Part shown: piece by piece, positions 38,553-46,753 of the stretch
Position numbering within the stretch: the first letter of the stretch is position 1
How the letters are laid out: every line of letters starts with the position of its first letter
From: Algoriphagus lutimaris
GTDB taxonomy: Bacteria; Bacteroidota; Bacteroidia; Cytophagales; Cyclobacteriaceae
Direction: 5' to 3'
Assembly: GCF_017051705.1 (NCBI RefSeq)
Contig: NZ_JAFIDJ010000002.1
Location: 392,384 to 456,383 of the forward strand
DNA: 64,000 nucleotides
Translations under genes and position numbers: made by a program
The notes under the pieces: generated by a model
What the model saw: the letters and a program-made list of their open reading frames with translations, nothing else
Database searches by the model: none
What the model was told of the DNA's origin: nothing

Positions 38553-39953
38553 TTATTTCAAGCTTCCAATCATATCTTCTGGTTTCACCCATTCATCAAA
38601 CTGCTCATTGGTCAAAAGTCCCAATGCTATGGCAGCTTCTCTTAGGCTAGTACCTTCTTTATGTGCTTTCTTCGCAATTGCTGCTGCATTCTCATATCCA
38701 ATATGCGGGTTTAATGCAGTCACCAACATCAATGAATTCTCCAAATGTCTCTTGATCATTGGATTGTTTGGCTTAATACCTATAGCACAGTTATCATTAA
38801 AGGATACGCAAGCATCCCCAATTAATCTTGCAGACTGAAGGAAGTTTGCAGCAATCAAGGGTTTGAATACGTTCAATTCAAAATGTCCAGTCGCTCCACC
38901 GATAGAAATAGCCACGTCATTACCCATCACTTGTGCTGCCACCATAGTCATAGCTTCTACTTGAGTTGGATTGACTTTTCCTGGCATAATGGATGATCCT
39001 GGCTCATTTTCCGGGATCAAAATTTCACCAATACCTGATCTTGGTCCTGAGGACAGCATCCTGATATCATTGGCAATCTTCATCAAACTAACTGCTACTT
39101 GTTTCAAAGCTCCATGCGTTTCTACCATCGCATCATGCGCAGCAAGGGCTTCAAATTTGTTCGCAGCAGTAATCAAAGGCAAATCAGAAATATCCGCTAT
39201 TTTTTGAGCAACCAATTCAGCATATCCTTGTGGAGTATTCAGACCAGTACCTACAGCAGTTCCTCCAAGAGCTAATTCTGAAAGATGGGGCAACGTGTTC
39301 TTAATCGCTTTGATTCCATGGTCCAGCTGAGCTACATAACCGCTAAATTCCTGACCTAGGGTAAGAGGCGTTGCATCCATGAAGTGGGTACGACCAATCT
39401 TCACCACTTTTTTAAAGGATTCAGCTTTATCATGAAGCGTATCTCTTAATTTTTGAATTCCAGGCAAGGTTGTTTCTACAACCATTTTATAGGCAGCGAT
39501 GTGCATCGCTGTAGGATAAGTATCATTAGAAGATTGAGACTTATTTACATCGTCATTCGGATGTATTTTCTTTTTAGCATCCTCCAGTGATCCTCCTAAC
39601 AACACATGGGCGCGATAAGCAATCACCTCATTCGCATTCATATTGGACTGGGTACCAGAGCCTGTTTGCCAAACTACCAATGGAAATTGATCATCTAGTT
39701 TTCCTTCCAAAATCTCATCACATACTTGACCAATGATTATAGCTTTGTCTTTATCCAAAACCCCTAGCTCAGCATTGGTAAATGCAGCAGCCTTTTTCAG
39801 AACGGCAAATGCTCTAATAATTTCAATAGGCATTCTATTTTTCTCACCACCAATTTTAAAATTGTTGATAGATCGCTGAGTTTGGGCTCCCCAATATTTA
39901 TCAGCAGGCACCTCTACAGGTCCCATGGTATCATTTTCGATTCTAATGCTCAT
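38553..39953 (-). CDS. fumC: Fumarate hydratase, class II
   Basis: Iron-independent fumarase of the TCA cycle. At 466 aa it has class II length. It shows [14 protein letters not shown] at the N-terminus, [14 protein letters not shown] near 97, the [14 protein letters not shown] region near 128, [16 protein letters not shown] near 184, and the superfamily signature [13 protein letters not shown] near 317 on the mobile catalytic loop. It is a single gene with an upstream leader of about 70 bp and a terminator shared with the converging symporter gene. Confidence 0.96.
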   Translation of the reverse strand: MSIRIENDTMGPVEVPADKYWGAQTQRSINNFKIGGEKNRMPIEIIRAFAVLKKAAAFTNAELGVLDKDKAIIIGQVCDEILEGKLDDQFPLVVWQTGSGTQSNMNANEVIAYRAHVLLGGSLEDAKKKIHPNDDVNKSQSSNDTYPTAMHIAAYKMVVETTLPGIQKLRDTLHDKAESFKKVVKIGRTHFMDATPLTLGQEFSGYVAQLDHGIKAIKNTLPHLSELALGGTAVGTGLNTPQGYAELVAQKIADISDLPLITAANKFEALAAHDAMVETHGALKQVAVSLMKIANDIRMLSSGPRSGIGEILIPENEPGSSIMPGKVNPTQVEAMTMVAAQVMGNDVAISIGGATGHFELNVFKPLIAANFLQSARLIGDACVSFNDNCAIGIKPNNPMIKRHLENSLMLVTALNPHIGYENAAAIAKKAHKEGTSLREAAIALGLLTNEQFDEWVKPEDMIGSLK

Positions 39954-40026
39954 ATTTTTGGAATATTGAATTGATTTTCGCCGCTAAATTAACCTCTGAC
40001 TTCTTTTTTCCCTAGTTTGGATTCAT

Positions 40027-40512
40027 TTAATCCTTCAATTGGAAATTGATCAGCTGATGGAATATCTTTCTGGAAGCCCTAACCTGCCGTTGGAAGAAAT
40101 ACATCGCTAATCCATAATTCCCCAAACCCAAGGCCAAGCAAATTGCTCCGTAATTGTATTGATGGATTAATGCAAAAAAGTAAACTGTAAAGGCTGCCAA
40201 AATAAAAGACCAAAATGCTAGGAAGAATATAGCTCCCGGAAATAATCTGTATTTCAGAAAAATGATACTTCCTCTTGGAGTTTCCTCTACCTGACCCAAT
40301 ACCAATGGCAAAAAGGTATCTCCCTTATCCACTACTTTTGATATTCTAAAGCCTTTTTGACCCACCATACCATTGAAAAGGATCTTTTTGTTACTTCTTG
40401 TCCTTTGGTCCAGGTAATTCACTTCAGCCGTCACCCGAATTAAGTGCCCCAAGACCTCTTGCTTACTCAAAGCACTAACTAAGGTTTCAGAATGGTATGG
40501 TAAAAGTTTCAC
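40027..40512 (-). CDS. Hypothetical membrane protein with two helices
   Basis: Protein of 161 aa that I do not recognise. It starts at GTG (40512), 6 nt after the ridA stop, and no other start gives a plausible product. The N-terminal 90 residues are soluble and beta-rich (GHLIRVTAEVNYLDQ, FNGMVGQKGFRISKVVDKG). Two hydrophobic helices follow (about 92-115 and 119-137), then a basic tail. The layout suggests a small cytoplasmic domain anchored to the membrane. Close spacing to ridA and mazG suggests a shared transcript. Confidence 0.7.
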   Translation of the reverse strand: MKLLPYHSETLVSALSKQEVLGHLIRVTAEVNYLDQRTRSNKKILFNGMVGQKGFRISKVVDKGDTFLPLVLGQVEETPRGSIIFLKYRLFPGAIFFLAFWSFILAAFTVYFFALIHQYNYGAICLALGLGNYGLAMYFFQRQVRASRKIFHQLINFQLKD

Positions 40513-40518
40513 GTTGTT

Positions 40519-40899
40519 TTATTTCACTGCAATACAAGAAATCTCCACATTCACATTTTTAGGAAGCTTACTTACTTCAACTGTTTCTCTTGCAGGTGGG
40601 TTTACTTTAAAATATTGACCATAGGCTTCATTGATCGTACTGAACTCATCCATACTTTTAATGAAAATGGTGCATTTAACCACATCAGCAAATGAGAAAT
40701 CTGCTGCTCGTAACACCGCTTCCAAGTTTTTCATGACAGCATGGGTTTCTTCTGTGATATTCTCATTGATCAACTCCCCTGTATCCGCATCTAAAGGAAT
40801 CTGACCGGATACATAAAGCGTATTTCCTGCAAGTACCGCTTGAGAATAAGGTCCTATAGGAGCTGGAGCTTCTTTCGTGAAAATTATTTGATTTGCCAT
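40519..40899 (-). CDS. ridA: RidA family enamine/imine deaminase
   Basis: Trimeric cytoplasmic enzyme that hydrolyses reactive 2-aminoacrylate and related enamines from PLP enzymes. It is 126 aa. Features are APAPIGPYSQAVLAGNTLYVSGQIPLD at the N-terminus, KCTIFIKSMDEFSTINEAYGQYF near 81, and the C-terminal PPARETVEVSKLPKNVNVEISCIAVK, which holds the substrate-binding Arg and the conserved final Glu. Nothing unusual is visible. mazG lies 57 bp upstream. Confidence 0.95.
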   Translation of the reverse strand: MANQIIFTKEAPAPIGPYSQAVLAGNTLYVSGQIPLDADTGELINENITEETHAVMKNLEAVLRAADFSFADVVKCTIFIKSMDEFSTINEAYGQYFKVNPPARETVEVSKLPKNVNVEISCIAVK

Positions 40900-40956
40900 T
40901 TGTTAAATTACTTATGGGGAATAGAATTAAATATTGTTGAACTAACTAGTAGTATC

Positions 40957-41757
40957 TCACTGCTTTTTTGCTTCATTCCAAAAAACATCCATTTCAGCTA
41001 AGGTCATATCTGCTAAGCTTCTCCCTGAATTTCGGGCAGCATTTTCCAGGTACTGAAATCTTTTAATAAACTTCAGGTTTGTCCTTTCTAACGCTTCTTC
41101 TGGATTGATGTCTATAAAACGGGCATAATTTATTAGGGAAAACAACAAATCCCCAAATTCACCGGTGGCCTTTTCCTGATCAACATCCAATCCATTAGCG
41201 GCATTGAATTCCTCCTTAAATTCCTGCATTTCTTCTTCCACCTTTTCCCAAACTTGGCTTTTCTCTTCCCAATCAAAGCCTACTCCTCTTGCTTTTTCCT
41301 GAATTCGCATTGACTTGATCAAAGCGGGAAGAGATCTTGGAACACCACCTAAGACCGAAGTATTACCCTTTTCTTTCAGTTTAATTTTCTCCCAATTTTG
41401 CTTTACCGCTTCTTCATCATCCGCTTGGGTATCTCCATAGATATGGGGGTGCCTTCTGATCAATTTCTCGCACAAGGAATCGATAAGGGTCTTTATATCA
41501 AAATTACCTTCCTCTGAACCTATTTTGGCATAGAAAACAATGTGCAACAAAATATCTCCTAGTTCCTTCTTGATCTCGTCTGGATTCCCTTCCAAAATGG
41601 CATCGGATAACTCAAAGGTTTCCTCTATGGTTAAGTGCCTTAGACTCTCCGTAGTTTGCTTTTTATCCCAAGGGCATTGCGCACGAAGCTCATCCATGAT
41701 GGTCAATAATCTATCAAAAGCAGCCAATTGCTGGGCTCTGGTACTCAAATTTGTCAT
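40957..41757 (-). CDS. mazG: Nucleoside triphosphate pyrophosphohydrolase MazG
   Basis: All-alpha NTP pyrophosphohydrolase that removes abnormal nucleotides. At 266 aa it contains two MazG domains as in the E. coli-type protein. The first shows LRAQCPWDKKQTTESLRHL and EETFELSDAI...ELGDILLHIVFYA, the EExxE...ExxD metal site. The second is the region KVEEEMQEFKEEF...EFGDLLFSLINYARF, which is also complete, so both may be active. It is first in a mazG-ridA-hypothetical run and has a palindromic candidate promoter upstream, shared with the divergent small gene. Confidence 0.95.
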   Translation of the reverse strand: MTNLSTRAQQLAAFDRLLTIMDELRAQCPWDKKQTTESLRHLTIEETFELSDAILEGNPDEIKKELGDILLHIVFYAKIGSEEGNFDIKTLIDSLCEKLIRRHPHIYGDTQADDEEAVKQNWEKIKLKEKGNTSVLGGVPRSLPALIKSMRIQEKARGVGFDWEEKSQVWEKVEEEMQEFKEEFNAANGLDVDQEKATGEFGDLLFSLINYARFIDINPEEALERTNLKFIKRFQYLENAARNSGRSLADMTLAEMDVFWNEAKKQ

Positions 41758-41805
41758 TCCGAAGGAAACTAAGCTAGAATTGTGGACGTTTTCGAAGTAA
41801 AGCTT

Positions 41806-41823
41806 TAAATTTGCGCAAATTTA
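41806..41823. promoter_or_regulatory. Palindromic box holding opposed TAAATTTG motifs
   Basis: TAAATTTGCGCAAATTTA is a perfect 18-nt palindrome between divergent mazG and the small gene at 41830. It contains a full TAnnTTTG promoter box on each strand. No good -33 box was found at 19 nt for either side, so a regulator site is an alternative. Confidence 0.4.
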
Positions 41824-41829
41824 TCCGTT

Positions 41830-42060
41830 ATGGCAACTGTATATCTAACTCTGGGCTTTGTGGCGTTGTTCTTCATTTTGATGTCGGTAAGGCTGATTTT
41901 CTTAAAGAACGGTGAGTTCAAAGGCACCTGTGCTTCACAAAATCCTTATTTGAATAAAGATGGCGAAACCTGCAGCTATTGCGGGAAAACTGTGGATGCG
42001 AATAGCAGCTGCGGGAATCCTGACAATGAAGTAGACAAAGTGATGGCCAAATTCAAATAA
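41830..42060 (+). CDS. Small Cys-rich membrane protein, NqrM-like
   Basis: Protein of 76 aa: one N-terminal membrane helix (VYLTLGFVALFFILMSVRLIF), then a soluble tail with four cysteines (GTCASQ, GETCSYCGK, SSCGN). The order, with helix, LKNGEFKGTC and a compact Cys cluster, resembles the NqrM/DUF539 family, which helps assemble the iron site of Na+-translocating NADH:quinone reductase. No nqr genes are nearby, so the match is by shape only; a metal- or Fe-S-binding membrane protein is the safe description. The leader is very short if the TAAATTTG box upstream is its promoter. Confidence 0.6.
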   Translation: MATVYLTLGFVALFFILMSVRLIFLKNGEFKGTCASQNPYLNKDGETCSYCGKTVDANSSCGNPDNEVDKVMAKFK

Positions 42061-42122
42061 TCATTCAATCTGAGTCTAAGCTTAGAAAATTTCCATTTTT
42101 CACACATTAAATTACCCCATAC

Positions 42123-43517
42123 GTGTCGCTAATAAAATCTATCTCTGGAATCAGAGGTACTATTGGAGGAAAAGCTGGCGAGGGACTAACCCCTGTCGAT
42201 GTTGTTAAATTCACTTCTGCATATGGTGCCTGGGTATTGGAAAATACTGGCAACCCCAAGATTGTGATTGGTCGAGATGCAAGAATTTCTGGCGAAATGG
42301 TTTCCAAATTGGTATCAGCCACGCTTCAAGGCATGGGAATTCATGTAATTGATCTAGGCTTAAGCACCACCCCTACTGTGGAGTTTGCGGTTCCTTTGGA
42401 AAAAGCTGGAGGAGGAATTATCCTGACAGCCAGTCATAACCCTATCCAATGGAATGCATTAAAATTATTAAACTCTAAAGGAGAATTTATTTCAGATTCA
42501 GAAGGGAAAGATATTCTTGTTAAAGCAGAAAAAGAGGATTTCTCATTTGCTGAGGTAAAAAAACTGGGAGACTACACGCTGATTGAAGATTACATTGATC
42601 GACATATTCAGCATGTATTGGATTTGGAACTAGTCGATAGAGAAGTGATTGCTGCGCGAAAATTCAAAATTGTAGTAGATGCGGTCAACTCTACTGGCGG
42701 TATTGCTATTCCAAAATTGCTCAAGGCATTGGGAGTCACTGAGGTCGAAGAAATGTTTTGCACACCTGATGGACACTTCCCTCACAATCCGGAGCCACTT
42801 CCTGAAAACTTACGAGATATTTCCCAAAAATTGGAGAAAGGAAGTTTTGACTTAGGTATTGTGGTAGATCCTGACGTGGATAGATTAGCATTTATCAATG
42901 AAGACGGTTCTCCATTCGGAGAAGAATATACATTAGTAGCAGTAGCAGATTACATTCTTTCCAAAACTAAAGGCAATACAGTATCTAACTTGAGTTCCAC
43001 TCGAGCACTTCGAGATGTGACTGAAAAACATGGTGGAGTTTATACTGCTGCTGCTGTAGGCGAGGTAAATGTAGTCAACCAAATGAAAGCCGTAGAGGCC
43101 GTGATTGGAGGAGAAGGAAATGGAGGAATCATTTACCCAGCCTCTCATTACGGAAGAGACGCATTGGTTGGTGTTGGACTATTTTTAACCCATTTGGCAA
43201 CTTTCGGAAAATCAATTTCAAGATTAAGAGCCACTTACCCAAACTATTATATCTCTAAAAACAAGATCGAGCTTACTCCAGAAATCGATGTAGATAAAAT
43301 TCTAGTCGAGATTAAGGAAAAGTATAAGAAGCAACCAATCAACGATATTGACGGGGTAAAAATAGAATTTGATAAAGAATGGGTACATTTGCGAAAATCA
43401 AATACCGAACCGATCATCAGAATTTATTCTGAGTCTGAGTCCGAGGCTACTGCAGAGCATTTAGCAAAAAAAATCATGCAGGATATCAAGGAAATTGTAA
43501 GTGAATCCCTTCTGTGA
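42123..43517 (+). CDS. glmM: Phosphoglucosamine mutase-like phosphohexomutase
   Basis: Interconverts glucosamine 6-phosphate and 1-phosphate for UDP-GlcNAc and peptidoglycan synthesis. It is 464 aa from a GTG start at 42123. Signatures: SGIRGTIGGKAGEGLTP at the N-terminus, the phosphoserine loop LTASHNPIQWN with Ser104, the Mg loop VVDPDVDRLAF near 244, the sugar-binding GEGNGGIIYP near 327, and the phosphate-binding RKSNTEPIIRIYS near 433. Related mutases act on glucose or mannose phosphates; GlmM is the best guess. The cysteine desulfurase gene follows 38 bp later. Confidence 0.9.
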   Translation: MSLIKSISGIRGTIGGKAGEGLTPVDVVKFTSAYGAWVLENTGNPKIVIGRDARISGEMVSKLVSATLQGMGIHVIDLGLSTTPTVEFAVPLEKAGGGIILTASHNPIQWNALKLLNSKGEFISDSEGKDILVKAEKEDFSFAEVKKLGDYTLIEDYIDRHIQHVLDLELVDREVIAARKFKIVVDAVNSTGGIAIPKLLKALGVTEVEEMFCTPDGHFPHNPEPLPENLRDISQKLEKGSFDLGIVVDPDVDRLAFINEDGSPFGEEYTLVAVADYILSKTKGNTVSNLSSTRALRDVTEKHGGVYTAAAVGEVNVVNQMKAVEAVIGGEGNGGIIYPASHYGRDALVGVGLFLTHLATFGKSISRLRATYPNYYISKNKIELTPEIDVDKILVEIKEKYKKQPINDIDGVKIEFDKEWVHLRKSNTEPIIRIYSESESEATAEHLAKKIMQDIKEIVSESLL

Positions 43518-43555
43518 GAGATTCCTAGATAGTCTATAACCCAAGTATATTGAAG

Positions 43556-44698
43556 ATGAAAGTTTATTTAGATAATGCTGCTACCACAGCGATGGATGAT
43601 CGAGTGATCGAGGCGATGCTTCCGTTCATGAAGTCCCATTATGGAAATCCTTCATCGGTCCATAGTCAAGGAAGAGAAGTACGTTCAGCGATAGAAAAAG
43701 CAAGGAAGAAAGTAGCTGAATTACTAAATACCACTCCATCGGAAATCTTCTTTACTTCAGGAGGCACAGAAGCTGACAATACAGCGATTGTTTGCGGAAT
43801 TGAAAGTCATGGCATCAAACATGCAATTACCTCTCCTTTAGAACATCACGCGGTACTACATACCTTAGAAGTATGTGAGAAAAAAGGCCTGATCAAGCTA
43901 AGCATCCTTGATGTCAATGACAAAGGTGAAATCGATCTATTTCAACTAGAGGAACTCCTTAAAGCCAATCCAAACTCATTGGTTTCTTTGATGCATGCCA
44001 ACAATGAGATTGGAAACCTTAATGACCTTGAAAAAATCGGAACCCTTTGTAAGGAATATGAAGCATTTTTCCATTCCGACACTGTACAAACTATGGGACA
44101 TTATACCCATAACCTAAAAGAACTACCGATCAATTCTTTGGTAGCCGGAGGTCATAAATTTCATGGTCCAAAAGGGTCAGGATTCTTATATGTGAATAAG
44201 GACAAAAAAATCCATCCATTTATTCATGGTGGTGCCCAGGAAAGAAATATGAGAGGGGGGACTGAAAATGTCATTGGGATCATTGGAATCACCAAAGCCC
44301 TTGAATTGGCCTATGAAGAAATGGAAAGTCATCAACAGCATGTTGGGGCGATAAAACAACATTTTATCAAAAGCTTAACAGAAGCTATCCCTGATGTTCA
44401 ATTTAATGGACTTTCTGCAGAGATGGATAAATCTTTGTATACGGTATTGAATGTGAGCCTTCCTCCTTCTGAAGCCAATAGAGGAATGTTATTGTTCAAC
44501 CTAGATTTAGAAGGAATTTCAGCATCTGGCGGATCTGCTTGTAGCTCCGGAGCTACTGTTGGTTCCCATGTATTGAGAGCTTTAAATCATAATCCTGAAC
44601 GCGATGCAGTAAGATTCTCCTTTAGTAGGTTTAATACCATTGAGGAGGTTGATTACACCATCTCTAAATTAAAAGAATTATACACCATAGAGGTTTAA
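43556..44698 (+). CDS. Cysteine desulfurase (NifS/IscS class V aminotransferase)
   Basis: PLP enzyme that removes sulfur from cysteine for Fe-S clusters and thio-modification. It is 380 aa from the ATG at 43556 (MKVYLDNAATTAMDD). The internal aldimine lysine is K201 in AGGHKFHGPKG and the catalytic Cys is C329 in ASGGSACSSGA. The short, ordered Cys loop and length fit the IscS/NifS group more than SufS. No iscU or regulator gene adjoins it, so the partner is unknown. It ends at a perfect palindromic terminator. Confidence 0.94.
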   Translation: MKVYLDNAATTAMDDRVIEAMLPFMKSHYGNPSSVHSQGREVRSAIEKARKKVAELLNTTPSEIFFTSGGTEADNTAIVCGIESHGIKHAITSPLEHHAVLHTLEVCEKKGLIKLSILDVNDKGEIDLFQLEELLKANPNSLVSLMHANNEIGNLNDLEKIGTLCKEYEAFFHSDTVQTMGHYTHNLKELPINSLVAGGHKFHGPKGSGFLYVNKDKKIHPFIHGGAQERNMRGGTENVIGIIGITKALELAYEEMESHQQHVGAIKQHFIKSLTEAIPDVQFNGLSAEMDKSLYTVLNVSLPPSEANRGMLLFNLDLEGISASGGSACSSGATVGSHVLRALNHNPERDAVRFSFSRFNTIEEVDYTISKLKELYTIEV

Positions 44699-44699
44699 C

Positions 44700-44729
44700 A
44701 AAAAAGGAGCTTTTAAAAGCTCCTTTTTT
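44700..44729. terminator. Perfect palindromic bidirectional terminator
   Basis: 15-bp arms 44700-44714 and 44715-44729 with no loop bases (core GGAGCTTTT / AAAAGCTCC). Shared by the cysteine desulfurase gene and the converging exported-protein gene. Confidence 0.9.
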
Positions 44730-44730
44730 G

Positions 44731-45489
44731 TTACTTCTCCGTCATTAAAACTGAAGGCTTGTATCCAATGGAATAAGGGGTCCAAATTTCATAGATAGGA
44801 TTTCCAGTGGAACTCTTCCCAGAATGATGCCACTCTCCATCTACTACTTCATAATCAAATCCTAAATTTGCTCCTACTCTACTATCATCTCTAGAAAAGA
44901 ATGTAATACTTTCTACATATTTTCCATTCTCTGCAGAATAGGTTCCGCCTCCTGATCCTGAAAATTCCTTCGTTTCTGAATTAAATGCAACCCACTGGAA
45001 TCTTCCTCCTGCTAGAATCTTGATAGTTCTTCTAGCCCCTGGAGTAGATCTCGAAATCTCCCCACCCCTTTTTCTTCCGGTAATCACCCAATTCCCAGTT
45101 AAATCATCTACTTTTTCAGGCAATTTCTCCCAGATTTCCACCAACATTCTTCCATTTATTTCTGAAGAGATTACCATCTTGCCATTGGTCAAGTCCAATT
45201 GATATTTATTAGTAGTACCCACTTGAAATGGATCCAAGGTAAAAAAGTCAAGTGTTTCATAATAAACCCCATCCTCGAATCTATATGGACCTCCTCCTGC
45301 ACTTATGAAGTGATTATCGACCACCTTCTTCGCCCCAAAGGCAAAGTAATTGTCTTGATAGATTTTCACATATTCCTCATCTTCAACCTCTGCACCATTT
45401 TGGTGTGTAAGCTTCCACGCACCATTTAAATCTTGGGCATTTACCCATCCAAAAAGGAAAAGCAAAGGAAGGAAAGCAAATTTTTTCAT
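44731..45489 (-). CDS. Exported protein with two tandem DUF4488-like beta domains
   Basis: Secreted protein of 252 aa with a Sec signal (MKKFAFLPLLFLFGWVNAQ). The mature part is two copies of one domain: 20-125 (LNGAWKLTHQNGAE, SAGGGPYRFEDGVYYETLDFF, MLVEIWEKL) and 131-240 (LTGNWVITGRKRGGE, SGGGTYSAENGKYVESITFF, PIYEIWTPY). Each has the order W...G.F...GGG.Y...Y.E..F...EIW seen in lipocalin-like DUF4488-type domains of Bacteroidota. Function is unknown. The internal duplication is clear from the aligned motifs. Confidence 0.75.
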   Translation of the reverse strand: MKKFAFLPLLFLFGWVNAQDLNGAWKLTHQNGAEVEDEEYVKIYQDNYFAFGAKKVVDNHFISAGGGPYRFEDGVYYETLDFFTLDPFQVGTTNKYQLDLTNGKMVISSEINGRMLVEIWEKLPEKVDDLTGNWVITGRKRGGEISRSTPGARRTIKILAGGRFQWVAFNSETKEFSGSGGGTYSAENGKYVESITFFSRDDSRVGANLGFDYEVVDGEWHHSGKSSTGNPIYEIWTPYSIGYKPSVLMTEK

Positions 45490-45602
45490 GGTATTTAGGG
45501 TTTAAAAATTTCTTTATTCTGAAAATTCACCAAGAATTTGGACAAAACCAATCATTTCTATCTTAATTACCGAGTAATTTGATAGAATATCCATCAAAAG
45601 TC

Positions 45603-45926
45603 ATGAAAAAATATACGTTGGGATCCTCAAAAGAATCAGTTTTGGAAATGATTCCTGAACAGTCGGTTAAAAAGATCATTCTAGGAGACAAAAATATAAC
45701 CCTAGTGAGAGTCACTTCTAACTTTTATGCATTTCAAGGATATTGCCCCCACAGAGGAGCCCCTTTATATCAAGGCTCCTTAAATCACATGAATGAAATC
45801 ATTTGTCCTTTGCACCAATACCGATTTGATGTACGGTCTGGAGAGGTAAAAGCCGGGGCATGTCCAGATCTGGAAACCTTTCCAACTCAGCTGACAGATA
45901 AAGGACTAGAAATTTCTATACCTTAA
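45603..45926 (+). CDS. Small Rieske [2Fe-2S] protein
   Basis: Soluble ferredoxin-like protein of 107 aa from the ATG at 45603 (MKKYTLGSS). The Rieske cluster ligands are all present: C48 and H50 in CPHRGAPL, C68 and H71 in CPLHQYRFD. The second motif lies 18 residues after the first, as usual. It has no signal or membrane helix, so it is likely a cytoplasmic electron carrier for an oxygenase or reductase; no partner gene is adjacent. Its stop overlaps that of the convergent csaA-like gene by 3 bp. Confidence 0.9.
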   Translation: MKKYTLGSSKESVLEMIPEQSVKKIILGDKNITLVRVTSNFYAFQGYCPHRGAPLYQGSLNHMNEIICPLHQYRFDVRSGEVKAGACPDLETFPTQLTDKGLEISIP

Positions 45927-46261
45927 TGCAATTTGGATCCATTGGGGACGGTTTGATCCACGGTAGCCAAAATAATTCCTCCATCCTCGGCAGTAAAACC
46001 TGTTACCAATACTTCTGACATAAAATCGGCAATTTGCCGAGGCTTAAAATTACAGACACAGATCACTTGCTTCCCAATTAAATCTTCCGGTTTATAATGA
46101 ATCGTGATTTGAGCAGAAGATTTTTTTATCCCAATTTCCTCTCCCAGATCAATCCAAATTTTATAGGCAGGTTTCCGGGCTTTTTCAAAAATTTCTGTAC
46201 GTATTATTGTCCCAATAATCAGTTGAATTTTGTCGAATTCTTTATAGTCAATCGTTTGCAT
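45923..46261 (-). CDS. csaA: CsaA-like tRNA-binding domain protein
   Basis: Single-domain EMAP/Trbp111-type OB-fold protein of 112 aa. The ATG at 46261 (MQTIDYKEFDKIQLIIGTI) is chosen; the reading frame extends two residues upstream only through a TTG. Motifs are AYKIWIDLGEEIGIKKSSAQIT near 35 and VICVCNFKPRQIADFMSEVLVTGF near 66, both typical of CsaA. Members are described as export-related chaperones or tRNA-binding proteins. It is convergent with the Rieske gene. Confidence 0.9.
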   Translation of the reverse strand: MQTIDYKEFDKIQLIIGTIIRTEIFEKARKPAYKIWIDLGEEIGIKKSSAQITIHYKPEDLIGKQVICVCNFKPRQIADFMSEVLVTGFTAEDGGIILATVDQTVPNGSKLH

Positions 46262-46335
46262 AGACAAATTTTTTTATAATTTTAGGAACCTTTTGCAAAT
46301 TCTGTAGTTAACCTAATAAGAACACTATTTTAAAA

Positions 46336-46692
46336 ATGTCCACAAAACCTTTATTTCCTTTTAAGAAAATCGGCTTTTTAGCATTAACCATGATTGGATT
46401 ATGCCTAATCGCAGATGAATCTTTTGCCCAAAGCGAGCAGGAAAAGGTGGATTTGGAAAATGCAAAATCTTCTGATAGACCAATTTTAGAAGATCAGATT
46501 CAAAATTCTGAAAATATTTCTCCTAAAATATTGGCCCCTAAGATTATTACAAATTCTCCCAATAAAGTAGCTGTGAAAAGAGATTTACCTGCTGGGGGTG
46601 TAGACAAAGAAATCAAGAAAGAGGAATCTGTTCCATCTACTTTATCCTTTAATATATTTCTATATATCGTGGATAAATTCAAAGCTGATTAA
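46336..46692 (+). CDS. Hypothetical exported protein, 118 aa
   Basis: I do not recognise this protein. It has a hydrophobic N-terminal segment after a basic start (FPFKKIGFLALTMIGLCLIADESFAQ), a likely Sec signal, then a charged, low-complexity region rich in Asn, Lys, Glu and Ser with no cysteine, and a hydrophobic end LSFNIFLYIVDKF. It looks disordered apart from the tail. An ATG start and a terminator 24 bp after the stop support a real gene. Divergent from csaA. Confidence 0.6.
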   Translation: MSTKPLFPFKKIGFLALTMIGLCLIADESFAQSEQEKVDLENAKSSDRPILEDQIQNSENISPKILAPKIITNSPNKVAVKRDLPAGGVDKEIKKEESVPSTLSFNIFLYIVDKFKAD

Positions 46693-46715
46693 GCTAACTT
46701 CAATAGTTAAAATGG

Positions 46716-46735
46716 AAGAGGCATTTATGCCTCTT
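46716..46735. terminator. Bidirectional intrinsic terminator
   Basis: Stem AAGAGGCAT / ATGCCTCTT, 2-nt loop, T-run on the right, between the exported protein gene and the hisA-like gene. Confidence 0.8.
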
Positions 46736-46753
46736 TTTTTATTTTAGACTATT

